From assembly GCA_017509715.1 (NCBI GenBank), contig JAFWOU010000011.1, positions 98,496-162,495 of the forward strand: a stretch of 64,000 nucleotides of DNA, given 5' to 3'. The translations under genes were made by a program, and so were the position numbers. Positions 34,710 through 42,376 of this stretch are shown in pieces; within the stretch, counting starts at the first letter, position 1, and each line of letters starts with the position of its first letter. The notes under the pieces are model-generated. The model searched no databases. It was not told the origin of the DNA and saw nothing but the letters and a program-made list of their open reading frames with translations. This stretch comes from Paludibacteraceae bacterium (GTDB taxonomy: Bacteria > Bacteroidota > Bacteroidia > Bacteroidales > Paludibacteraceae).

Positions 34710-34724
34710 CCGCATTGAATGCGG
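34710..34724. repeat. AT-NNN-AT hairpin
   Basis: CCGCAT, loop tga, ATGCGG, preceded by ttaattacg and followed on the plus strand by a T run. Another hairpin, ATCCGCC/GGCGGAT (34664-34684), follows in the direction of the minus-strand transcript. Confidence 0.7.
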
Positions 34725-34797
34725 TTTTTTATCATTTCAACTTCGTTTCAAGTAGCAGACCTTACGCTGACCTTGCGCTGCTCTTAGACTACTAAAA

Positions 34798-34938
34798 CAC
34801 CGCCTCTTTCTCTTTCGGGGACCCCACGGGGCGCTAATGTCGTGCGTCCCGTGGGGAGAGCGTAGCCTAAGGCGAAGATTCATATGAGCGACATGGTCGC
34901 GAATCGTATAGAGCCTTAGTGTAAGCGAAAAGACGGTG
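34798..34938 (-). ncRNA. Three-stem structured RNA/leader
   Basis: On the minus strand, P1 pairs CACCGTC (34932-34938) with GGCGGTG (34798-34804). P2 pairs CTAAGGC (34913-34919) with GCCTTAG (34867-34873) and contains GATTC/GAATC and GCGAC/GTCGC with a 3-base loop (34888-34900). P3 is a perfect 9-bp CCCCACGGG/CCCGTGGGG stem (34822-34856). A TATCTTTG promoter box (34939-34946) ends next to P1, so the RNA would start at P1. It precedes a phage-like gene, and 80 bases further there is a second stem AGTAG/CTACT. Not recognised as a known riboswitch. Confidence 0.6.
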
Positions 34939-34946
34939 CAAAGATA
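34939..34946 (-). promoter_or_regulatory. -7 box of the structured RNA
   Basis: TATCTTTG on the minus strand. No good TTTG is seen 20 bases upstream, so this promoter is weaker than others in the window. Confidence 0.5.
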
Positions 34947-34961
34947 GTGTCAAAACCCCTT

Positions 34962-35252
34962 TTAGTGTTCCTCGGAAAGTGAAAATTTTGTCAAAAAATC
35001 GTATTTTTTCCGTTTTTTCGCTTCCTCGTAGAACCATTTTAGGATTTTAATTACCCGCTTGGTGGTGATGCCATGCTTCGTAGCCACTTGCATTCGCGCT
35101 TCATAAGCCGAAACGCCTTTGTCCCTCGCTACAAAGTAGTCATCTACCACGGCTTGATTCTTCACTTCAATCTCATGCCGTTTCTTCGACATCCGAAAGT
35201 CGTTCGGGTCTCGTACCAAATACGGTACGTCATACAATGGATACGCGCTCAT
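34962..35252 (-). CDS. Small basic protein of the island
   Basis: 96 residues from ATG 35252 (MSAYPLYDVPYLVRDPNDFR), overlapping the upstream stop by ATGA. The sequence is basic and helical (KKRHEIEVKNQAVVDDYF, ITTKRVIKILKWFYEEAKKR), with a helix-turn-helix-like middle (GVSAYEARMQVATKHGITTK), suggesting nucleic-acid binding. Longer in-frame starts exist but would cover the upstream gene. No family recognised. Confidence 0.6.
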   Translation of the reverse strand: MSAYPLYDVPYLVRDPNDFRMSKKRHEIEVKNQAVVDDYFVARDKGVSAYEARMQVATKHGITTKRVIKILKWFYEEAKKRKKYDFLTKFSLSEEH

Positions 35253-35563
35253 TGTTTCACATAAATTACTTTCTGTCCTGTTGGATTGACTTTGTGCCAA
35301 CCGTCGGTGTCTTCTGTCGTACCGTACTTGATGTAGTAGTCGTTGAAGGACATGGTTTTGACCGGTCGGAGCTTGAAGTCCTGAATGAAGAAGAACGGGT
35401 TGCGTTGCGGGTACGTACCGTGTTCGACGAGCCACAAGATGATTGATCTGTGTTTGTCGGGATGTCTCGCCCATTCGCGTTCGGTGGCAGCCTTGCGGTT
35501 GGCAAAATGGATGTCGCCGCCTATCTTCTCCCAGTATGTTTCAAAGTCAAATGTGATGTCCAT
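35249..35563 (-). CDS. Small protein of the island
   Basis: 104 residues from ATG 35563 (MDITFDFETYWEKIGGDIHF). Mixed alpha/beta, rich in aromatic residues (RNPFFFIQDFKLRPVKTMSF). It overlaps the next gene by 4 bases. The 126 bases upstream hold a GTCCTC/GAGGAC hairpin. No family recognised; possibly a phage accessory gene. Confidence 0.55.
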   Translation of the reverse strand: MDITFDFETYWEKIGGDIHFANRKAATEREWARHPDKHRSIILWLVEHGTYPQRNPFFFIQDFKLRPVKTMSFNDYYIKYGTTEDTDGWHKVNPTGQKVIYVKQ

Positions 35564-35689
35564 AAAAAGAATTTTTAAGTGTCCAGTCCCGTGAATGTCG
35601 TCCCCTTCAGTCCTCACGCGCGTCAGAGGACGGACATACACGAGACGAAACATTTTTAATTTTCTTTTTGCTTCTTTTTCTTTTGTCTT

Positions 35690-36076
35690 TTACTCAACGA
35701 CCTTCACCGTCAGCTTGATCTCGTCCGGCTCTTTGTCAGGGTACAACTCCACGAACGTCTTCACGTACCCTGCCATCACAGCAGTACGGGCTTTGACGAG
35801 GTTCTGCTCTTTGGTCTTTTCTTTCGCGTTCTCGCGCCATTTGACCGCTTGTTCCTGCGGGTATCGCCTGTAATCTGCGAAATCAAAACTCTCAGTGCGT
35901 TGAAGCTGGAACTTACCAACGCCTTCCACCTCAAACTCGCCTTTCTCCAAACCCTTCTCTGCAAGGATCGCAACGGCTTCGTTGGTCGCCTCGGTGGAAA
36001 TCTCGTCAATACGTGCTTTAATAGCTTTCTCTTGGTTGCGCAACTCGCGCAGTTCTTTCAAATTATTGGTTTTCAT
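35690..36076 (-). CDS. Coiled-coil protein of the island (Gp157/Gam-like?)
   Basis: 128 residues from ATG 36076. The N-terminal half is a coiled coil (NNLKELRELRNQEKAIKARI, then DEISTEATNEAVAI), and the middle GEFEVEGVGKFQLQRTESFD resembles phage proteins of the host-nuclease-inhibitor or Gp157 type; the match is by general appearance only. It sits between the HNH gene and the small basic genes. An upstream ATG at 36112 would include a hairpin of the AT-NNN-AT family. Confidence 0.55.
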   Translation of the reverse strand: MKTNNLKELRELRNQEKAIKARIDEISTEATNEAVAILAEKGLEKGEFEVEGVGKFQLQRTESFDFADYRRYPQEQAVKWRENAKEKTKEQNLVKARTAVMAGYVKTFVELYPDKEPDEIKLTVKVVE

Positions 36077-36093
36077 AATTCTTCTTTTTTTGC

Positions 36094-36260
36094 GTCCGAT
36101 GTCATCGGACATGTTATTTTACTTCGTTTCTTACGCGGGATATTATCCCGCCTTTTTTAGCGTTTATGCGCCGCGTATCCATGCGCGGCATTTTTCTCCG
36201 TTTATTAGTCCGGCATTTGATGCCGGTATACGTCGTTCATTGTGCGGAATGTTATTCCGC
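36094..36260. repeat. Cluster of five small hairpins upstream of the HNH gene's end
   Basis: Perfect hairpins: GTCCGAT-gtc-ATCGGAC (36094-36110), GCGGGAT-att-ATCCCGC (36135-36151), CCGGCAT-ttg-ATGCCGG (36210-36226), GCGGAAT-gtt-ATTCCGC (36244-36260), and a related GCCGCG stem (36170-36189). Four share the design 5 bp + AT + 3-base loop + AT + 5 bp but have different stems. They separate the HNH gene from the coiled-coil gene. Confidence 0.8.
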
Positions 36261-36788
36261 TCACACTTCCATGTGATGGCTCATTTCGTATTCCATCTGC
36301 TTTGAACCAGCCACAAACTCATATTTCTCGAAGATTCCCAGCAGCTCCTCACGGCTCATTTGTTTGGGATCTCTCCCGATAGACCGCAGCACGCGCAGCA
36401 GTCGCGCACGTTTGCGGTTCTCCGCTGGGGTGACATACTGGAGATTATCGGCACTGCAATCGCACCGGTCACCGTTAATGTGGTCGATTTCATAGCCCTG
36501 CGGACGTTCACCTATCCACGTGAGTGCCATGAGCGTGTGGCAGTTCATACAGTCGAAATGCCGCATAACGGGGTACTGGGTGCCGCTGATGCCGTTGGAA
36601 GAGCGCCATCGTTTTCGTCGGACGGGAGAGAAAGAGGGTTGCACCTCGTGCATGACGCATCCCTCGTCGGTAATCGCCATGTTGTGTACGCTGTAGAACT
36701 TGCCCGCCCGACTGCAATAGAGCGGTTTGTCGGTGGGGCATCGTCGGACGATTGTGCCGTCCGTTAGTCGTAATTGTTCTGGTAACAT
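36261..36788 (-). CDS. HNH endonuclease
   Basis: 175 residues. Core motif YEIDHINGDRCDCSADNLQY followed by VTPAENRKRAR is the HNH/HNH_3 nuclease signature; a CMNCH pair near residue 80 may bind zinc. The C-terminal helix (SREELLGIFEKYEF) is of unknown role. Free-standing HNH genes occur in phages, and this one may act as a homing or packaging nuclease. A 55-base hairpin ends 5 bases before its ATG and may control translation. Confidence 0.85.
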   Translation of the reverse strand: MLPEQLRLTDGTIVRRCPTDKPLYCSRAGKFYSVHNMAITDEGCVMHEVQPSFSPVRRKRWRSSNGISGTQYPVMRHFDCMNCHTLMALTWIGERPQGYEIDHINGDRCDCSADNLQYVTPAENRKRARLLRVLRSIGRDPKQMSREELLGIFEKYEFVAGSKQMEYEMSHHMEV

Positions 36789-36792
36789 AAAA

Positions 36793-36847
36793 CAGCGCTT
36801 CCCCTGTTAGAGAGCGCCAACGTGGCTACTCATTGGGAAAAGCGCTG
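36793..36847 (-). promoter_or_regulatory. Leader hairpin 5 bases before the HNH start
   Basis: CAGCGCTT plus CCC pairs with GGG plus AAGCGCTG, about 11 bp, spanning 55 bases and ending 5 bases from the start codon. It could hide the ribosome landing site. Confidence 0.55.
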
Positions 36848-36875
36848 CGAAATTACTGCTTTCTGTAAAAACAAA

Positions 36876-36910
36876 GGAGGACATTGGTACTTATATTCCC
36901 AAAGTCCTCC
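36876..36910 (-). terminator. Terminator of the DUF4248-like gene
   Basis: GGAGGAC/GTCCTCC stem with a 21-base loop, followed on the minus strand by TTTGTTTTT. Confidence 0.7.
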
Positions 36911-36930
36911 ACATTAGTACTTATTGATAC

Positions 36931-37122
36931 TTATTGGCTGACGTCAATGACGTATTTCTCGCATAGATAGCGCACGGCGACAAGTGGCAGAAGTTGTTGT
37001 CTTGGAGTTATTCCCATTGCTTCCAAAGCCTGTTTGTCCGCCTTGAGCCATACGCGAAAGACAGCTCTTGACACGCCCGCTGCGCGAGCGATTTCGTTTT
37101 TATACATAGATTTATATGCCAT
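36931..37122 (-). CDS. DUF4248-like DNA-binding protein
   Basis: 63 residues from ATG 37122 (MAYKSMYKNEIARAAGVSRA). The helix-turn-helix (NEIARAAGVSRAVFRVWLKA) and the ending LLPLVAVRYLCEKYVID follow the DUF4248 pattern. DUF4248 genes in Bacteroidales sit at the start of small phage-like or capsule-associated clusters with smalltalk-type peptides, as here. It is the first gene of the island and may regulate it. Confidence 0.65.
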   Translation of the reverse strand: MAYKSMYKNEIARAAGVSRAVFRVWLKADKQALEAMGITPRQQLLPLVAVRYLCEKYVIDVSQ

Positions 37123-37154
37123 AGTTTTGCTTGTTTTTAAGATTCTTCTTTTGC

Positions 37155-37207
37155 GCCGACTATTAGTCGGCATTGTCTTCGTCCGTTAGTCCGGCATCAT
37201 ATGCCGG
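37155..37207. repeat. Two AT-NNN-AT-type hairpins
   Basis: GCCGACT-att-AGTCGGC (37155-37171) and CCGGCAT-cat-ATGCCGG (37191-37207), each 7 bp with a 3-base loop. They lie between the DUF4248-like gene and the terminator bank. Confidence 0.8.
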
Positions 37208-37211
37208 TTGC

Positions 37212-37390
37212 CAACAAGCAAAAAAGGCGGTGCTCTCGCCGCCACATACACACACATAAAAAAATCGCCGGCCACATCGTAGGGGTCGGCGTGTAGATTA
37301 TTAATTTTCATAACAAAGGAGGACCAAAGCCCTCCTTTGCCGTCTAATGGGCAAAAAAACTCCCACGGCATTGCTGCCATGGGAGAAACA
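37212..37390 (-). terminator. Bank of four tandem hairpins, three with T runs
   Basis: Reading on the minus strand: CTCCCA-GGCA/TGCC-TGGGAG then T7 (37363-37384), CAAAGGAGG/CCTCCTTTG (37314-37340), CGCCG-CC/GG-CGGCG then T7 (37264-37293) and GGCGG/CCGCC then T6 (37217-37240). They follow the exported-protein gene at 37481 and precede the island, so they would insulate the two. No coding potential of note. Confidence 0.7.
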
Positions 37391-37480
37391 AATCATTACA
37401 AAAGATACTCTATGAAAAAAAAGGAATGATTTGTTTTTTCGTGCTTCCTTATTCGATACAATTAGCCTTCCGGCTATGAT

Positions 37481-38578
37481 TTATTTAACCTCTGCGCCCA
37501 TTACATTGTAGATCTTGCCGTTCTTCTCGATGAGCAGCATGCCGTTGCGAATGAGCTTTGTACTTTGTGCCTTGTCAATTTGTATATTATCAACGGCTGT
37601 TTCGCCACCGCTTGGTTCGATGGTGAACTTGAGAGTAACTCCCTCTTCTTCACCATTAATATCGCCAGTGAACGATACGCTGGAAGCATTGCCTGTCCAA
37701 GTCATTTTTTCCCAGTTGCCCGACCAACCTTCGCCTGATATATTAACATCCATTGCATTTACTTCAATTTGGGTGAAGTTGCCAAGCGTAGTGCTAAAGG
37801 AACCCGGACCACCTATGTTGCCATACATACCATCTATCATTTCAGCCGAAACGGTTACGCCGTCTTTAGTGAAAGATTCACCCCACGCGGGGAAGTCGCT
37901 GTCGGTAATGGTCACCACGGTGGCTGCCGGAGCAGGGTTCGATACAGTAACAGCGCAAGTAGCGGTGAACGAACCGTCGGTAGTGGTGACGGTAATAGTA
38001 GCATTTCCTGCTGCAACTGCGGTAACAACGCCGTTATCAACTGTAGCAACATTGGCATCGCTGGTTGACCATGACACGCTCTGGTCGGTAGCATTGTTAG
38101 GATTGACGGTAGCGGTCAGCGTCAGCGTCTCGCCGCCAACGGTCATTTGTGCTTCGCTTTGGTTAAGCGTTACGCCGGTAACAGCAACGGTGGGTTCTGC
38201 GATGGTGAATACAATTTGTGAGACATTTTCAAAATACTCACCAAATGTAGTTTCGTTGGCATCACCTGTCCACACAGCCCCCGGGCTTGTTTGCGTCCAA
38301 CCGCTTCCACCAAGATCATAAATGGTTGCAGTGATTTCAATCTTCGTGAAGTTTCCTAAAGAAGTAGAGAACTTAAATGAGGCCTCATTAGAAAACCCCA
38401 TAAAATTCCTGCCATCAGTCATTCCACCCAATGCCGTCAACGTGACACCATCTTTAGTGAATGATTCACCATCGTGTAAGTAGATACTTGATAAGGTGCT
38501 GCTGTTCCACGTTACGGTGGCTGCAAACATGCCTACGCTCATGAGCGCAGCAAAAAGAAATGTAAAAATTTTCCTCAT
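37481..38578 (-). CDS. Exported protein with two SFTKDGVT domains around a BIG_2 domain
   Basis: 365 residues. Signal peptide MRKIFTFLFAALMSVGMFA. A domain of about 100 residues (SFTKDGVTLTALGG...STSLGNFTKIEI...WTGDANETTF...IVFTIAEP) occurs at 35-145, is followed by a BIG_2-type Ig domain (VTLNQSEAQMTVGGETLTLT...SDANVATVDNGVVTAV), and recurs at 230-330 in a diverged form. The tail KLIRNGMLLIEKNGKIYNVMG..VK ends the protein. Likely surface protein; it is the tandem neighbour of the gene at 38679 and ends at the terminator bank. Confidence 0.75.
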   Translation of the reverse strand: MRKIFTFLFAALMSVGMFAATVTWNSSTLSSIYLHDGESFTKDGVTLTALGGMTDGRNFMGFSNEASFKFSTSLGNFTKIEITATIYDLGGSGWTQTSPGAVWTGDANETTFGEYFENVSQIVFTIAEPTVAVTGVTLNQSEAQMTVGGETLTLTATVNPNNATDQSVSWSTSDANVATVDNGVVTAVAAGNATITVTTTDGSFTATCAVTVSNPAPAATVVTITDSDFPAWGESFTKDGVTVSAEMIDGMYGNIGGPGSFSTTLGNFTQIEVNAMDVNISGEGWSGNWEKMTWTGNASSVSFTGDINGEEEGVTLKFTIEPSGGETAVDNIQIDKAQSTKLIRNGMLLIEKNGKIYNVMGAEVK

Positions 38579-38643
38579 AATTTTTTTTGTTTTTAATTGT
38601 TAATAAACAATGTGAATTTTTATTTTTTTTGTTGTTTTAGTAA

Positions 38644-38669
38644 CCTTGCGGGAACTCAATCCCGCAAGG
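38644..38669. terminator. Hairpin between the two exported-protein genes
   Basis: CCTTGCGGGA/TCCCGCAAGG, 10 bp, loop actcaa. It lies just downstream of the stop of the 421-aa gene, but on that strand it is not followed by a clean T run. Confidence 0.45.
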
Positions 38670-38678
38670 CTGATAGGT

Positions 38679-39944
38679 TTAACGTACTTGTGCGCCGGTC
38701 AGGTTAAAGAGTTTGCCGTCACGAACGATATAGATCATACCGTCCACAATGACTTTCTGTGCCTTCTCGGTGAGGACGATGTGCTCGATGCCTTCTTCCT
38801 GCTCGGGCTCACCGGCATATGTGAAGGCGAGGTACTCTACATCGCCGACACGTGCGTCGTTCTCGAACTTGAAGACGAAAGCAACATAATCGTGGTTGAT
38901 TAACAGATGATCATTGTCATACCAAGTGTGGTAGATAGGATCCGGATCGATGTCCTTTTCGCCGCTAAACACGAAATTGCTCTGAGCGCTCATGCCAACA
39001 ACTACACCGACAACATAGTCCAGGTAATTTTGCATAGTAGTCTGATCGTACTGAATATATCTGTTATCGTAGTACTCCTTATCCTCAACAAATACGAAGT
39101 ACTGACCCTCACCATCTGTCGGATTAACCTTAAGCCATTTGTCCTCATAGCTGATCTCGAACAGAGGTTCGGGTTCGGGTTCGCCGCCCTTGATAGAGAT
39201 GGTGATGCTATAGTTATGTGCTCCTTCCTCACCAGTCATCCAATCAAAATAATCTCCCGTTACTGTGACAGTACCTTCGAAGACACCCTTAATGGTGATG
39301 TAGTCATTTTTCGGAGCCTCTTCGGTACCTACCTCAACTTGGTCGCTACCCGATGCATTCATGTTGCTGTTGCAATAATAATAATCATTATATAGCTCAT
39401 GAATGATGATGTCGAGTTCATCGGGACCATCCATACCATTATCCCAACTACATTTGAAGGTGTGCGGGAGAGTGACTGTTCTCTCTACGGTTTTGTTGTT
39501 AGCCGCAAACACAACCGTAACTTCTGCCGGTTCGGGTTCGGGTTCAGGTTCTCCAATGGTGAATACAATTTGTGAGACATTGTCAAAAGACATACCAAAT
39601 GTAGTTTCGTTGGTCTCACCTGTCCACACAGCACCCGGGCTTGTTTGCGTCCAACCGCTTCCACCAAGAGCATTAATGTTCCCAGTGATTTCAATCCTCG
39701 TGAAGTTTCCTAAAGAAGTCGAGAACTTAAATGAGGCATCATTAGAATACCCCCTCCAATTTCCATCCATCCCAGCAATCATTCCATCCAATACCGTCAA
39801 CGTGACACCATCTTTAGTGAATGAATTACCATCACCATCGTATAAGATGATACTTGATAAGGTGCTGTTGTCCCACGTTACGGTGGTTGCAAACATGCCT
39901 ACGCTCATGAGCGCGGCAAAGAGAAATGTAAAAATTTTTCGCAT
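38679..39944 (-). CDS. Exported protein with one SFTKDGVT domain
   Basis: 421 residues. Signal peptide and first 130 residues are almost identical in DNA to those of the gene at 37481, showing a recent partial duplication. The rest differs: a PEPEPEP linker, two beta-rich domains of about 110 residues and the tail KVIVDGMIYIVRDGKLFNLTG..VR. Long runs of E-P encoded by ggttcgggttcg lie at the domain borders. Probably surface-exposed with the same localisation as its neighbour. Confidence 0.75.
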   Translation of the reverse strand: MRKIFTFLFAALMSVGMFATTVTWDNSTLSSIILYDGDGNSFTKDGVTLTVLDGMIAGMDGNWRGYSNDASFKFSTSLGNFTRIEITGNINALGGSGWTQTSPGAVWTGETNETTFGMSFDNVSQIVFTIGEPEPEPEPAEVTVVFAANNKTVERTVTLPHTFKCSWDNGMDGPDELDIIIHELYNDYYYCNSNMNASGSDQVEVGTEEAPKNDYITIKGVFEGTVTVTGDYFDWMTGEEGAHNYSITISIKGGEPEPEPLFEISYEDKWLKVNPTDGEGQYFVFVEDKEYYDNRYIQYDQTTMQNYLDYVVGVVVGMSAQSNFVFSGEKDIDPDPIYHTWYDNDHLLINHDYVAFVFKFENDARVGDVEYLAFTYAGEPEQEEGIEHIVLTEKAQKVIVDGMIYIVRDGKLFNLTGAQVR

Positions 39945-40093
39945 AATGTTAATAAATTTAGTTAATAATATTGTTGGTTATATAGTAATCCAAAATCGGC
40001 TGCAAAATTACTGCTTTTTGGGCACATACACAAATTTTTAAAGCAAAAAATGTTACCAATTTTTCACAATTTGCTACCAAAATGTGTAAAAAA

Positions 40094-40125
40094 TTTGCAT
40101 ATATCAGAAAAAAGCAGTACTTTTG
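40094..40125 (+). promoter_or_regulatory. Promoter of AraC gene at 40146
   Basis: TTTG (40094-40097), GCATATATC, 20-base spacer, TACTTTTG (40118-40125). Confidence 0.75.
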
Positions 40126-40145
40126 CGTCAAATTTCAGAAAAGTT

Positions 40146-41048
40146 ATGGAAAATTATACACAGTTATCGAGTAAAGAAGACCAAGAAGCCGTAGAATCAA
40201 ATGGTATTATTCTTTGCATGAATGAAAAGGGGCGAACAGGTGTGTTACCTAATATAGACATCGTGTATCCTTATATCATATTGACGTTGAATTTAAGCGG
40301 CAGTTCTCATTCTTTGTATGACATGAAGGAAATCCGTGCTCGAAAGAATGACTTAACTGTTTTTCTTCCGGGTCATATTATCCGTCCTCTTGAGCACAGC
40401 GAGGATTACACGCAGGCATGGTTGCTCTTAGATCCCAGTAAATTCAAGGACTCGGAGAAAAAATTCAACCCCAGTGACATGGAGTTTCTTTCCCACAGTC
40501 CGATATGTCATTTGACAGACGAGCAAGCGGAAAATCTTTTACTACTTCTTGGTGCGATCAATTATATAGCGAGCCGAAGCGTGGAAGAGCTTCCCAACAA
40601 GCATCGTTTGTTGGAGCAGCAGCTGTCAGTAGCATATGAGTTGTACATGTCGATTCGTCATGAGCAAGATACAGAGTGGAACAAAGACCGCATGGGACAT
40701 ATCTATCTCACCTTCTGTAATCTCGTTGTAGAGCACCACAAAGAGGAGCGAAATGTAAACTATTACGCCAAGTTATTAGGTTACGATCCGCGATATTTCT
40801 CAAAGATTTTCCGTGCATATAATGACGGCACTTCTCCATTGGAGTGGATCCAGAACTATGTCACGAATCAGGCAAAACGTATGATAAGCGAGCAACCCAA
40901 CATTAAAATCAAAGAGGTTGCTTTCGAACTTGGTTTCCCCACTACAGCTAATTTCTGCCGTTACTTCCTGCACGCCACCGGCATCTACCCCCAAGCCTAC
41001 AAAGACTCCCTCCAATCCGACAAAGAGGCTCTTTCTCCCCAAAAGTGA
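40146..41048 (+). CDS. AraC-family regulator
   Basis: 300 residues from ATG 40146. The N-terminal part has the cupin-like effector domain (LTVFLPGHIIRPLEHSEDYT), and residues 200-290 hold the AraC helix-turn-helix pair (YYAKLLGYDPRYFSKIFRAY...AFELGFPTTANFCRYFLHATG). Target unknown; the two exported genes at 37-40 kb are divergent from it and are candidates. Confidence 0.85.
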   Translation: MENYTQLSSKEDQEAVESNGIILCMNEKGRTGVLPNIDIVYPYIILTLNLSGSSHSLYDMKEIRARKNDLTVFLPGHIIRPLEHSEDYTQAWLLLDPSKFKDSEKKFNPSDMEFLSHSPICHLTDEQAENLLLLLGAINYIASRSVEELPNKHRLLEQQLSVAYELYMSIRHEQDTEWNKDRMGHIYLTFCNLVVEHHKEERNVNYYAKLLGYDPRYFSKIFRAYNDGTSPLEWIQNYVTNQAKRMISEQPNIKIKEVAFELGFPTTANFCRYFLHATGIYPQAYKDSLQSDKEALSPQK

Positions 41049-41629
41049 TGTTTTTTCTGAGATTTGGGGATTTTGCGCTGCTTTTTCTCTTAATCTTTTT
41101 TGCTTTTCCCCCCGGAGCGTTCTCCCGACGGAACGGGAGAAGCGGCCTCCGCCTAAGAGGGCGTATTCCGCTACCGCTCTTTTTGCTGCGGTGCTCTCTA
41201 CGTTCGCGGCTTGTTGGTGCGGTAACCCGCTGGTCTTTTCCCCCGAAAGAAGAAAAAAGAAAGAAGAACCTATTTGGAAAACAAGAGGGCGTGCGGCTGT
41301 ATTTCGCTACGTCGCCCAAGAAGGCCGTCTGGCAGCAACTGCAAGACAACCCGAATATAGAACTGTTGGCGAGTGCCGACCGTATCTCAGTCCGCTGCAA
41401 AGGGGCAGTCAGTTTTGAGGTTGAGGAGGATGTGAAACGCTGGATTTTTGAGAATAACCCGGTGTTGCCGCGCCTGTATGAGCGTTACGACCAACTCGTA
41501 TATTTCGTGCTTCCGATAGCGGAAATGGACTACTACGACTTGAATCCGACTCCGCCTGTATTCAAACATTTCGACCTGATAAGCGGAGAGGTCAGCAACG
41601 GCTTCGTCGGCGAAAGGTTTTCCAAATAG
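41045..41629 (+). pseudogene. 5'-truncated pyridoxamine-phosphate-oxidase-like protein
   Basis: From about 41285 the frame encodes VRLYFATSPKKAVWQQLQDN, then PNIELLASAD, and ends NPTPPVFKHFDLISGE; this matches the last 110 residues of small flavin-binding PPOX-like proteins. The first 80 codons (41045-41284) are of low complexity with a TTCTCCCG/CGGGAGAA hairpin (41113-41134), and the usual N-terminal strand with the start is missing. Start overlaps the AraC stop. Probably a remnant, possibly still translated from an internal start. Confidence 0.6.
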
Positions 41630-41658
41630 GAATTTCTTTTTGCTTTTCCCATTAAAAA

Positions 41659-41690
41659 TTTGCATATGTCCGAAAAAAGTTGTACCTTTG
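41659..41690 (+). promoter_or_regulatory. Promoter of TetR gene
   Basis: TTTG (41659-41662), GCATATGTC, 20-base spacer, TACCTTTG (41683-41690). Confidence 0.8.
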
Positions 41691-41716
41691 CACCGAGTTT
41701 AACAGACTTATTAAAT

Positions 41717-42337
41717 ATGACAACAAATGACTCGATGGAACTGCGGATTCGTGAGGTGGCGCAACAGCTCTTTTTCGAACAGGGCTATGCGGCTACATCG
41801 ACCACGCAGATAGCAAAAGAGGTCGGCTGCACGCAGGCACTCGTTCATTATTATTACCGCACGAAAGAGAACCTCTTCCGGCAAATTTTTCTGGAGCAAG
41901 TCTTGGCGGCTCTGAATGTCATCGGACGCTCTTTGGCGAATGAGGAATCGTTTGACCGCTTCATCGAGCAAGCTATCTCTATGTATTTTGACGCGCTATC
42001 AAGCAATCCACGTTTGCCGTTCTTTGTGTTGGAAGAGTTGGTCAACAATCCCGAGCGCCGCAAGTACATGCGGGAGAAATTTGTCAAGAATCCCACTTAT
42101 GCGATGCTCTATATGCAGTTTGACGCACGCCTCAAGCAAGAGCAGCAAGCCGGGCATATTACCAAAATCGACCCCTTTGATCTGATGATCACTATCGCTT
42201 CGTTGACGGTCTTTACGTTCGTCTCTCTGCCGATGTTTCAAGACCTGCTCTCGCAAACCGACGACCAAGTGCGAGACTACATCGCACACCGCAAATCCGA
42301 GATCATCCGCATGGTCAAAAAGATCCTCAAACCGTAA
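41717..42337 (+). CDS. TetR-family regulator
   Basis: 206 residues from ATG 41717. The DNA-binding domain is clear: REVAQQLFFEQGYAATSTTQ followed by IAKEVGCTQALVHYYYRTKENLF. The C-terminal ligand domain carries no recognisable motif. It lies 39 bases upstream of the FMN reductase, which it may control. Confidence 0.9.
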   Translation: MTTNDSMELRIREVAQQLFFEQGYAATSTTQIAKEVGCTQALVHYYYRTKENLFRQIFLEQVLAALNVIGRSLANEESFDRFIEQAISMYFDALSSNPRLPFFVLEELVNNPERRKYMREKFVKNPTYAMLYMQFDARLKQEQQAGHITKIDPFDLMITIASLTVFTFVSLPMFQDLLSQTDDQVRDYIAHRKSEIIRMVKKILKP

Positions 42338-42376
42338 TTAATTTAAGAAAGAGAAATCTCAAATATCCAAAATCCT

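Noticed and set aside
34268..34795. Plus-strand ORF of 175 codons
   Set aside because: Antisense to a conserved small gene and part of the structured leader; no motif.
36261..36788. HNH gene with nearby structured RNA as an OMEGA/IscB-type system
   Set aside because: The HNH protein is only 175 residues, has no RuvC or arginine-rich guide-binding region, and the RNA is 1.3 kb away behind other genes.
37186..37380. Minus-strand ORF of 64 codons
   Set aside because: Runs through four terminator-like hairpins; not a credible gene.
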